The position numbers were made by a program, and so were the translations under genes. Below, piece by piece: positions 54,018 to 64,000 of a stretch of DNA of 64,000 bases (positions are counted from its first letter, which is position 1; every line of letters begins with the position of its first letter). The DNA comes from Trema orientale. Its lineage: Eukaryota; Streptophyta; Magnoliopsida; Rosales; Cannabaceae. The stretch lies in NCBI GenBank assembly GCA_002914845.1, contig JXTC01000681.1, positions 51,884 to 115,883 of the forward strand. Direction: 5' to 3'. The notes beneath the pieces were generated by a model. That model saw only the letters and a program-made list of their open reading frames with translations. It searched no databases and had not been told where the DNA came from.

Positions 54018-57000
54018 CCTGGTATTGATCCCGAGGTGATTGTCTATAGGCTTAAAGTGAATGAGCATGCCAGGCCAATCATCCAGAAGAGAAGGAAATT
54101 CAACCATGAGAGGCACAAGGCAATCAATAAGGAGGTTGAGAAGCTGCTCAAAGTTAGGTTCATGAGAGAGGTCAACTACCCTTTATGGCTGGTCAATGTG
54201 GTCTTAGTAAGGAAAGAGAATGGAAAATGAAGAGTCTGTATTGATTTTATAGACCTAAATAAGGCATGTCTGAAAGACTCCTTTCTAGTACCAAGTATTG
54301 ACCAACTAGTAGATGCAATGGCCTAGCACGAGTTGCTAAGCTTTATAGACATCTGATCAGGATATAATCAGATTTGCATGTATCCAGAGGATGAAAAAAA
54401 GACATCCTTTACAATCGATTAGGGTCTGTACTGTTACTTAATGATGTCGTTCGGGCTGAAGAACTCTGGAGCAACCTACTAGAGGTTAGTCAACATGATG
54501 TTCAAGAAGCAAATTGGAAGAACAATGGAAGTGTACGTCGATGATATGCTAGTTAAAAGCCTTAAGAAATACGACCATGTGGAAAACCTGAAGGAGATTT
54601 TCAACATCTTGAAAGAGTATAAAATAAGGTTAAATCTAACCAAGTATGCATTCAGAGTTGAGTCCAGGAAGTTCAGAGTTGAAGCGAGCCTCATTAAGAT
54701 TCAAGCAGTACCTGATCTCTGATCCCCAAGAACTACCAAAGAAATTCAGAGCTTGGCAGGCATAGTGGCAACTTTGAGCAAGTTCGTAGCCCGGTCAACA
54801 GATAAGTGCTGACCATTCTTCTAAGCACTAAAGATGGGAAAGGACCTGGTGTGGACAGATGATTATGAGACAGAATTCTAAGAAAACAAGGCCTATTTGG
54901 GAGTAATTCATACTCTGGGCAAGCTTGTGCCTCGGGAGAGCCTGACCTTGACTTGGTAGTATCGGAGAATCCAGTGTGCAGAGCTCTTGTCAGAGAGGAC
55001 AGAAAAACACAAGTGCCAGTTTACTACGTCAGCAAGTCCCTTCTCGACACCGAGACCTGATACCCAAAAATTGAAAAGCTGGGTCTTGCACTGATAACAT
55101 CTGCTAAGAAGCTCTGACCATACTTTCAAGCACACACTATTAAAGTTCCAACCAGCCATCCTTTAAGGCAAATTCTCTAAAAGTTTGACTCCGGCCACTT
55201 GATGAAGTGGGTCATTGAGCTCGGTGAATTTGAGATCGAGTCTGTCCTGAGAGTTGCAATCAAAGGGCAAGCGCTGGGTGACTTTGTTGTGGAATTCACC
55301 TATCCCACCAAGGTGGTAGAGCCCGTGTACAAAGCGGAGACCACCTGCAAAGCGCTAAGGAAAACTCTTGGAAAGCCATTCGACAACTCTGTAGTTTGGC
55401 AATTTTATGTGGATGGATCCTCTTATGCAAACGAGAGTGGGGCAGGCCTAATCCTCATTAGCTCGGGTGAAGAGAAGATCAACTATGCCTTAAGACTCAA
55501 TTTCAATGCCTCGAATAATGAAGCCTAGAATGAAACACTGATGGCTAGTCTGAAGCTAGTAAAAGAGCTCCAGGTGTAATACATCAAAATCTTTAGTGAC
55601 TCCAAATCAATGGTAAACCAGATAAAGGGAGAATACTAGGCCAAAGAGGAGAATATGGTCCAATATTTGGCCAAGGAGAAAGAGCACCTGGGACCAATAG
55701 CTTGGTATGAGATTACTAGGGTGTTAAAAGCTGAGAATGCTTAGGCCGACAACCTTGCACGACTCGCTTCCGGGTTCATTGATAGCTCTCTCGGGTAAGT
55801 CCCGATCAAGACATTATCTGAACCCAACACCTAAGAATGTGGTGAGGTCATGTGCATAGACCAAGTCCCCTCATAGATAGACTCGATCAAAGAGTACTTG
55901 GAAACTGATAGGCTCCCTCGAAAAAAAAAGAAGCTCGAAAGATCAAGTATTAGTCGAATCGATACACCATTATTAGAGATGAACTTTACGAAGAGGCTAT
56001 ACAGCCCCTTACTTAAGATATCTCTGGCCAGAAGAAGCCGAGTACATGCTCAAAGAAATGCATGATGGGAGATATAGTAATCATTCAGGACCAAGGTCGC
56101 TTTCCATAAAGCTTTAAGGCAATGGTTCTATTAGCAAACTATGACAAAAGATTCAAGGGAGATGGTGGAGACGTGTGATAAATGCCAATACTTTGCCCAC
56201 TACTCCAAAAAGTATCCTGAGCCTCTATCCCCGATCATTAGTCTATGGCCATTTGCAAAGTAGGGTATAGACTTAATCGGACCGTTGCCAATTACCCAAG
56301 CACAAGCAAAGTTTGTAATTATCTTAATTGACTATTTTACCAAGTGGGTTGAGGCTAAGACCTTAGTAAAGATCACAGAGGCAAATTGCGTGAACTTTAT
56401 CTTCAAAAACATTACTTGCTAGTTTGGGATTTCCTACTCGATAGTAACTGGCAATGGAAAGCAATTTGACAATCTAAGACTCAGGCAGTTTTGCCAAAAT
56501 TAGGGGATTCGTAAGCTGTTCTTTTCTCCGAATGACCCTCAAGTGAACTACCAGGTTGAAGCAGCTAACAAGACCATCAAGGAGAATATGAAAAAGAGGT
56601 TGGAGAGACTGAAAGGTGCTTGGGCAGATGAACTCCCTAGTGTGTTATGGGTTCACCAAACAACCGAAAAAGTAGCCACTATGGAGACTCCTTTTTCATT
56701 AGTGTTTGGCATTGATGTTGTCATACCAGCCGAAGTTAGAATACCCAGTTATCGAGTTGAAGCCTACCAAAACCCAAGTCTAGAGGAGAACAATGAGGAA
56801 AATATAGAGGGTCTTCAGACAAATCTAGACCTAGTCGAAAAAAGAAGTGAAAAGACTCTAATTAGAATAGCCACCCACAAACAAACCGTTGCTCGATATT
56901 ACAATTCAAAGGTCTGAGCATGAATATTCAAAGTTGGTGACTGGTGCTCAGGCATATGTTTCAGAACACTGCCGAGCCCAATGTGGGAGTGCTCGGACCA

Positions 57001-57117
57001 AAGTGAGAAGGCCTATACCTAGTTGTTGTTATAATCTGACTAAGGATGTACAAATTATAGGACATGGGGTGCAATGACCTACCATACCCATGGAATATTG
57101 AACACTTGAAAAAATAC
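54018..57117 (+). pseudogene. Gypsy reverse transcriptase, RNase H and integrase remnant
   Basis: Reverse transcriptase: PGIDPEVIVYRLKVNEHA at the start and an intact YVDD at about 54534-54545. RNase H follows to about 55200. A second RNase H-like domain begins WQFYVDGSSYANESGAGLIL (about 55396) and continues to ADNLARLAS (about 55747). Integrase: CDKCQYF zinc-finger part near 56175, DLIGPLP, WVEAKT, VTGNGKQFDN (the usual DNG aspartate is G) and QVEAANKTIKE near 56548, ending about 57117 with HLKKYYQ. Stops interrupt most blocks, so the product is dead. Confidence 0.88.
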
Positions 57118-57221
57118 TATCAGTAGTGAAAATCTTGTACTATGTAAAAAGAAAGCAGTAAATAAAAAGTTTGATGAATTCATATCACTTTGTATTCCAC
57201 TTGAAATATTACTTTTGCAAT

Positions 57222-57253
57222 TGAAAAAAAAAGGGGGGGGGGAGGGGCAGGGA
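57222..57253 (+). repeat. Purine-rich tract after the gypsy integrase
   Basis: A run of A, then nine or more G and GAGGGGCAGGG. It resembles an internal polypurine tract, but the 3' LTR is about 5 kb further on, so its role is unclear. Confidence 0.45.
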
Positions 57254-57309
57254 AGCACATAACCTGGCCCGACCCGACGACTTGTGAAAAAAATGAACAA
57301 ACGAAGAAA

Positions 57310-57790
57310 AAGCGAGCCCTCTATACGCGTACGAGCACTAAGGCCCCCAAAATCCTTCCATGTGCCACAGTATTAGGGATAAGATCCCTCTACGTGCTTT
57401 TGAGCACTAGGGATAAATGATCCCTCTATGTACTTCCGAGCGCTAGAGATAAATGATCCCTCTATGTGCCAAGGTACTAGGGATAAATGATCTTACATGC
57501 ACTTTCGAGCACTAAAGATAAGGAAAGTATGAAAGTAAGCCCTTTATATGCTCCCGGGCACTAGGAATAAATGATCCCTTTATATGCTCTCGAGTACTAG
57601 GGATAATTGATTCCTCTAAGTACTTCCAAGTACTAGCGCCCTAACGAACACGTGACCTCCATGTGCTTCCGAGTACTAGGGCCCCTATGATTTCTATCCT
57701 AGGTCACTTTATAGTACTAAGATGACTTGCCAAAGGGAATGAAAGGAGGCTATCTTAGGTCGCTATGTAGCACTAGGATAATCTATCCAA
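57310..57790. repeat. Degenerate tandem repeats in the gypsy 3' region
   Basis: About nine imperfect copies of a unit with CTCTATGTGCTTCCGAGCAC and TAGGGATAAATGATCC halves, period near 45-50 bp. Such arrays are usual in the untranslated part of Tat-type elements. Confidence 0.8.
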
Positions 57791-58199
57791 GAAAAAAAAA
57801 ATAGGCATGCAAAATGGAAGATCATGAAGTAGGTAAAGCCCAGAGTTGATATTCCTACTTGGCAACTACCTATGATCAAATCCCACTATGACGATCCAAC
57901 CAAGTATGAATATAATTACCTAGGCTTGGATCCTATTATGATCCGACCTTTTTGGAGCCTACTAGCAAACTTCCAAATCTAATACTTCCTATGCTTAGAT
58001 CCTTCGATGATGACCCAACCAAAGAATAAATTGGGAACACTGCTACTCGGCTCCTTAATAGAACATCCAAGCAGCAGTGGATTTATGAACCCACAAAAAA
58101 ATGAGCAAAAATATCACAAGTATAAAAGTAAAATCAAACATAGAGAATCATTCATTCATAAGCAAATATATATATAAAAGTTGTTCAAAAGAATGAGGA

Positions 58200-60771
58200 A
58201 AGAAAAATGAAGAAGCCTGGGAGCAAGCTATTTGTCCTTAAAAATTGAAAAAGAGGCCTAGATTATCCGAGTCCCAAAACAAAAAATAAGAAGTCTTGGT
58301 ACTGAGAAGTCACCGCTATCTTGAGGTTTTCAAAACCTTGTCTGTATACATCCCACCATGGGTCAGAGTGATAGTACTGGGTGGCCAGCTAATCATCTAT
58401 GATTGCCTTCCTCACCTTCTTAGAAATAGTTACTCGAGTAGTCTCCAACTCTTTCCTTACTGACCACACCTTGGCCTCAAGCACGAGCTTGGCTTTCTTT
58501 TCCTCATTAAGGAGGTTTTTGGCATCGCTGTCCCTTTTGCTCTGCTGCCCGTGCTCTTCTGTAGCAGTATTTCTTTCGGAGTGATATCGATCAGACAAGA
58601 TGAACAAGTCCCACTTCCTCTCATATATTAGCTCTGACATGAAAGCTTGCTACCAGAATGGAGAAGGGGGTTAGTAAGTGGAGAACGACATGGAGCGTAA
58701 TAAGAATATGAAAGCTTTACCCTAGAAGCGTGTTGTAGGGTAGCAAAGTCCCTGTCCAAGCGCCACCTATAATCCTCGATAACTGGCCCGAGCAAGTGGC
58801 ATATATCCGGCCCATTAGACTCTTCAAGTAAGACTTTTGCCTTCTTGCTGGAGGCTTGTCTGGCTAACTGGGGAATCAATTGACCTTTTCTCCTGGCTGG
58901 TCGATTAAGGAGTTATGTTCGGCGGTGATGGGGGTAGCCCGGAGGTCCATAGCTAGGGCACTTCTTTTGATGGGGTCAGTCGAGGACTTTCTACGACTGA
59001 ACTTTTGCCACATCCCTCCCTAGCTCAGTTGTAAGCTAACAATGCATGGAGGTTTTCGTTCATGTGAGACATATTGTGATCTACAACAAGAAAAATGAAG
59101 GTTAGAAAGACATGATGAGAAAGGCAGGAAGATTTTATTCACCCTCAATAAAGTCCCTATTGACCAAATCTTTCTCGTTCAATAGGGTTCAATCATCTCT
59201 AATAGGGGTTGGAGTCAGAGGGTCAGGAGATTCAAGGTTGATTAGAGGGGTGGAGGACTGGCTTGCCTTATTGGTATGGGGTAGCGGGCCGAGTGCGATT
59301 TGCTCTCTTTAGGAGTGGTAGTAGGGCAGGGCTAGCTCGGATGAACTCCTCACATGCGACTCTGCGCCTGAAAGGGAACCATCCGGTGTACTCTAAATTG
59401 ATGTCTAAGATTGCCGACCAACTTCTTCTCCTGTTCCTTCTCCTCTATAGCCATGGCTCGAGAGACAATCTCACTACTGGCCTAATCACCTTGTCACATC
59501 AGCCATTGATGCCATAATTGGAAGGTGGTTGGAATGTGGTTAGACCCCTCGGGCAGTGGTTAGACCCCTCGGGCAGTGGCTTACTAATCATGTTGTCCCA
59601 CGATATCCTAGCGTAGAACCATCCACTCTTGCCCTGCTTATCCGATGTCTTTCTACCTAAGATTGGATAAGTCCTCTGCCCGTTATCATCCTCTACGTTG
59701 GGCGTCTCAAATGGATAGGCTTGAATGTAGTATAGCCCTCTGCTAATCTGAGCATTTTTTTAGCTGGTAGAGGTACTTGATCATGGGTAGAGTGAGGTCT
59801 GGCTAGCCCTCCAACCTAAACAACACTCATAGGCCGATCATTACAATCCATTCATTCGAGTTAAGCTGCATAGGACATATCTTGCTCGGATGAAGAAGTC
59901 GTGCAAGAAAGGGTGAAGAGGCAGCCGTCCAGCTTCAAAAAACCCCAGATAGAGAGTGATGCAGCTATCTAGTGGTCGGCTCAGAACTCAGAACATCCCC
60001 TTGACTAAGCAAGAGGACGTAGATATTTTCTAGTATCTTATAGAGAGTATGGACACTCAGAAGCAACTCATCGGCCATGGTGGACAGTGTTGGTCAGTAC
60101 TAAAATTTGTTAGGGGTTTGGTGTGAGCCTCACCCCTGACCACGGGGTCACCTGACTGTTCTTGGCCAGACAATTGGCCCCTACCATGACCATTTTCTTG
60201 GGCCATTTGATCTCAGATCGGCTCTGCATTTGCTAGCAAATTCGGGTTGGTCAGAAGATTTTACAAAAAAAATAGGTGTGGAATACCGAATTCTAATATT
60301 GGGTCTATTCTTGTTTAGCACCAAAGGCTCTTCCCTAGTCTCTTTTGAATTGGACATGTAAAAAAGAAATCCTTGGGGGTTGGAAACTAGGCTCACCCGA
60401 AAGAATTTCCAATATTAGGCATGGGCCATCATAGTTAGCAAGAGCCTTTGTCAAGCTAATAAGTCGGGCACAAGATCATTAAACTTGATCGGGGAGAGGC
60501 TGAGCAAGGCTAGCTCATGATCTAATGTTGCATCATTCTCGTCGCTAGATAAATTTTCAGCCTTTTGAGCTGCCCCAAGAACACACTCTCTTAGGACAAG
60601 AACAAGAACGTGGTAGGGGATTACTGCTTCAACACTGACCCCGTTTGCTCTCTCTTGCGCGTGGTTAGGACCAGCAGGGTCAGCAGCAACGTCTTGAACC
60701 TTGGCCTCATTTATACTAAGCTCGGACCCAAATACCGACACAGGTCCACCACAGATATTAGCGCAGGTCAT
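58200..60771 (-). pseudogene. Antisense reading frame remnant of the Tat-type gypsy element
   Basis: On the minus strand a degraded protein-like series begins at the ATG at 60771 (MTCANICGGPVSVFG) and runs leftwards. Near 59930 it contains GFFEAGRLPLHPFLHDFF, which resembles the 'putative gypsy type transposon' domain (Pfam Transposase_28 as I recall it). Near 59640 comes KSGWFYARISWDNM. At 58389-58640 lies a charged helical stretch rich in K, E and R, probably coiled coil (NLLNEEKKAKLVLEAKVW), then YRQGFENLKIAV. This is the order expected for the antisense frame of Tat elements, whose function is unknown. Stops and frameshifts break it into pieces. Confidence 0.65.
59536..59575. repeat. Perfect tandem repeat, 2 x 20 bp
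   Basis: GTGGTTAGACCCCTCGGGCA occurs twice without a gap, inside the antisense frame, and adds to its disruption. Confidence 0.95.
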
Positions 60772-62390
60772 GGAACAACCCCGTTTGGAAAATATTGGGA
60801 TACTCTTGAATGGTCAGAATTGTCTCTCTCGAGCACAACAGCAGTAGCAGGATCCATCCGAGCCCATAGTTGGACCAGGTCAAAACCCCAGAACCCGAAA
60901 CCCTGAACGAAAGGAAAATCAAAGGAAAATAAAGAAAACGAGCATAATCTGGATTTGAGTCCAGAAACTTATAGAAACAAAGGAATCACCGCTTTAAAAG
61001 TACCCAAAAACGCAATAAGATCCCCAAGTCGAAATTATAAGAACAGCCAAAAGCAAAGTGTTAGTCGAAAGAAGGAGGCGAAAATACAATGGGAGGAACT
61101 TTATATTAGTCAAAGAATGAAATTACCCAAGAAATTAGAAAAAAAAAATGGGTAAAATGACGAATCTTAGGAGGAAGTCTAAGATGAGGCTGCAAAAAAC
61201 TTAGAAAGGAAGGGAAGGTCGAAATGCCGAAATAACTAGAGAGAATAAAGTAAGAGCCTTTGGGTATACTGTAGCATATTTATAGGCCAAGTTCAAGAAT
61301 AAACCAGAACTGTATGATCAAAAAACATATGACACATGTAAGAAGATTGATCAAAGAGGTTACATGATTTCGAAAGATGACCTTTCCCATTTCTTGGGAA
61401 AAGTAGGAAGAATTCCTACCCATCCAATTAATCAAATGGACATAAATAACACATCCCTAGCACGTGAGTGAGTTCTAGTTGTGATTTGATCGAGACGAGA
61501 ACTTTTTTTTGTTCTGCTCAGGTAGGAGCATCGTGTCTATGCCTGTTCAAAGCTCTAATCACATCTTAACCAGGTGTGCTCGGGGATTAATTTATCTTTC
61601 TTGGTCAGTGGTTTGAGTTGTTCGGACATAGTCTGCATTGTGCGGTTTCCAAACTAAAGGACGGTTACTGGGATTCGCATAATTTTTGCAATCATTGCAG
61701 AGCCTAAAACAAAGGGTCACTTCTTTCTTGGGAATATGCAAACACTTCCTCATATCCTTCTGGTTGGATGTCGGATGTTATAGGCAATTTCTCCAGACAA
61801 ATCAGAAAATAACACGTAGCACCTAAGCATGGTCAAAAACAACATGTCGTAATAAAATGCCTAAAACGACACCAAAACTCGTTATGGGCTGGGTAGCTCA
61901 AGGAAGACCAAATAGGCTAATCACTTGAAAGGAGAGCAAATCTTGAAAAGTCAAATGGCTCGGTCAGACTCTATAGGGCTGACCAGGTCCGCAATATTGG
62001 AACACTAGAAACTAATATTGTCTTATAAGATGTAAAGGTGAGCTAAGCAACTCTTGAGAGATAAACAACTTAGTTAGAACATCAAAGAAGCTAAATCTAC
62101 ATATGTGATGACTAGCACTAGGTTGGAATTTACAATCTGCCCCGACCAGCTTAACACCCATAGTAGAAGGCCAATAACTAATAACCGGAGAAACTGGCCG
62201 ACCAGTGAGTAGTAATACGGTTCGAACTAGGAAACAAGATAAAGGATGGAATAAGCTATGGAGAGGCCGATACCTGGCCCAATCACACACTCTCGTCTGT
62301 GCAAGTGGGTAGGCTGGATTTTTTTCTATCTTTTTAGGGACACATAGACATCAACCCTAGTATTTTGGGGACCACAAAGCCACTATAAAT

Positions 62391-62402
62391 AGTCCTATAT
62401 TT
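62391..62402 (+). promoter_or_regulatory. LTR promoter TATA box of the gypsy element
   Basis: ACTATAAATAGT lies inside the 3' LTR about 50 bases before the part shared with the 5' LTR. It is the best candidate for the element's promoter. The corresponding part of the 5' copy is gone. Confidence 0.55.
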
Positions 62403-62439
62403 ACCTAAAATAGGTAAGCTACTACAAATTTTTAAAACA

Positions 62440-62721
62440 TATTTGTCTCTTTGGCGTTTCTCCTACTGTTCCACTACTATTCATTTACTATACATTGAGA
62501 ATACTTTATTGAAAATATCATTAACTACCTTTTTATAGAAGAGATTTGACAGGTACTATACTAGTACCACCACAATCAGCTGGTGAAAAGTCTACTTATA
62601 ACCTTTTTTAAGGTTGTACGGACCACATACATATCAAATCTGGGTTTTAGCTCTCTTCAAGAAAAAGCTACTTGACGCCGCGTGGTGTGCATTGGTTCAC
62701 GGACCAAAATCCACACCAACA
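62440..62721 (+). repeat. 3' LTR of the gypsy element, part matched to the 5' copy
   Basis: Shares its length with 49585-49855 and ends CACACCAACA. The true start lies upstream, perhaps near 61800-62300, but cannot be fixed because the 5' copy is truncated. Confidence 0.8.
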
Positions 62722-64000
62722 ATTTCTATATATGAGCTTACTTAGCAAAATATTTATATTTGTTTTTATTGAGGATTAAACGTACTTAATCTTTTATTAT
62801 TGAGAACAATAGTAAAAATAGATTATAAGCAAACACACGCAAGATTTATAGTGCTTCACTCGCAATACGAGAGCTACATCTACTTTTTGTTGTTGTAGGT
62901 TTTCATTATAACGATGAAGAACGAATTACAAAGAAATCACATGCCTCTTGTCTCTGTAATATTATGACTCTTTCCATAATATCAGTTAGTAAAACTTGGC
63001 ATCTTAACATCCTTAACATAGAGGAAAAATTAGGGATCCAAATATAAGTGTAAAATCCCAAAATACTGGTGACTCAGTAATATAGCTCCTTGGTAAAATT
63101 TTCTTAGCGGGGTAAAGCCAACTTCCAAATCCCATGTCAACTTTACTACGAATTAAGATTAATCCACATGTGTGTGGTACACGATATTTCCTCAGAGACA
63201 ATCTTCGTCAATATATTAAGCTCCACATATCTGACATTTTCTAGTTTCTAGAAATGAAATGATGTTTAGAGAATAGCATAATTCTTAGAACATCCATACC
63301 ATTCATGCAATTTAAAAAATAAAAAATAAAAAAGTCGTTAACAAGTCTACCGTATGTGGTTTCTGATCATCTCAATCATTCTCACTTTGGAACTGTAGTC
63401 TCATTTGTATATATTATTGAACTCTAAGATATGTAAGTTTAGAGGAGGAGTAATATTTATCATAATTAAGGAACTAATAAATTTTATCCAAAGCTGCCAT
63501 TTATATATAGCTATGATGTGATTTTTTTTTTTTTTCTTTTTTGAGGGAAAGTTTTTGGAGAGTTGAATTCTAAATTTTAATAACATTAATAATCTGTGTG
63601 ATTATCAATTAGACTAAACATGTAATCACCCTTTACTACGAGTTTACTAGATAAACTATTTAGGAAAATAAAATAATTCTATAAATTGTAGCGCGTATAA
63701 TTAATAGTAAGACCCAGCAAAGTCATCGAATCGAAGACGGATTATTAATACCAAAAGAAACATTCTCCAAAATCTTGAAATCACGAATATCTGATAAGAT
63801 TCTAGTCTCTTAAGTCTAGCTCAACATTCAACGAGCACAAGGCATGCAATTCCTGCCTTGTTGCCGGCTCTAAAACCCGCTTTCTCCTGCCTAAGCAACG
63901 CTCTCTTTTATCCGGGTTGACTGCTCGATCGGCAAAAATGGAAAAGTATATGATTTAAAAAATCAGAAAGAATTAAGAGAAGTGTGTAGTCATGACGTGG
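62722..64000. other. Unassigned DNA at the window edge
   Basis: AT-rich until about 63650. The last 250 bases are more balanced (CTTGTTGCCGGCTC). Short open frames have no recognisable content. No gene, RNA or element called. Confidence 0.35.

Larger units (their letters stand above)
49585..62721 (+). mobile_element. Ty3/gypsy retrotransposon remnant, Tat type, about 13 kb
   Basis: Order: truncated 5' LTR (49585-49855), gag, protease, reverse transcriptase, RNase H, an extra RNase H-like domain, integrase, tandem repeats, antisense reading frame, 3' LTR ending at 62721. Reverse transcriptase before integrase is the gypsy order. The extra RNase H and the antisense frame between pol and the 3' LTR are known marks of the Tat lineage (Retand, Grande, RIRE2 and relatives). 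Stops and frameshifts are everywhere and a solo LTR splits the reverse transcriptase. The 5' LTR has lost its upstream part, so no target duplication can be checked. Confidence 0.85.

Noticed and set aside
57079..57300. Minus-strand open frame over the purine-rich tract
   Set aside because: It reads through homopolymers (poly-F and poly-P) and is an artefact of composition.
60610..60906. Plus-strand open frame opposite the start of the antisense gypsy frame
   Set aside because: It mirrors the minus-strand coding-like sequence and has no features of its own.

Overview
The window is nuclear DNA from a flowering plant, most likely a eudicot. It has intron-rich receptor-kinase genes with GT-AG introns, AT-rich intergenic DNA, many Ty1/copia and Ty3/gypsy remnants, MITEs and a tRNA-derived SINE. 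I cannot name the species from the sequence alone. There is no sign of operons or of bacterial or organellar DNA.

Layout. (1) 1-23572 is a tandem cluster of three G-type lectin S-receptor-like kinase genes, all on the + strand: an intact 8-exon gene (564-5129, predicted 1038 aa), a wrecked copy (9807-16687) and a second intact 8-exon gene (19635-23572, predicted 1021 aa). Exons 4-7 are 212, 211, 238 and 151 bases long in both intact genes. The ectodomain is unusual: B-lectin, S-locus glycoprotein, EGF-like and PAN modules are followed by a separate exon encoding a cysteine-rich block like the wall-associated-kinase galacturonan-binding domain. (2) 26776-27189 is a single-exon EF-hand protein of the KIC/PBP1 type, with its own TATA box and a CT-rich leader. 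(3) 29639-36324 is an old minus-strand copia element with both LTRs, a methionine-initiator-tRNA-like primer site, and a solo LTR nested in its integrase region. (4) 36325-47733 is gene-poor DNA with several MITE families, a foldback hairpin and a SINE with a 15-bp target-site duplication. (5) 47734-62721 is a copia-type solo LTR next to a degraded Ty3/gypsy element of about 13 kb. That element is of the Tat type, with an extra RNase H-like domain and an antisense reading frame between pol and the 3' LTR, and its reverse transcriptase is split by another solo LTR. (6) 62722-64000 has nothing I can identify.

The genes. The two intact receptor kinases keep every kinase motif I looked for (glycine loop, catalytic Lys, HRD, DFG) and should be membrane receptors that read cell-surface or wall signals. 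The middle copy has in-frame stops, compensating frameshifts, a 2.1-kb solo LTR in intron 2 and a MITE-like insertion in its last exon. The EF-hand protein is an unrelated neighbour that probably acts as a small calcium sensor.

Main observation beyond the genes: five insertions flanked by short direct repeats look like solo LTRs (6170-9208, 12200-14307, 32242-33713, 47734-49512, about 52666-54011). One lies inside a gene remnant and two inside other retroelements. LTR-LTR recombination appears to have been the main way this locus shed retrotransposon DNA.
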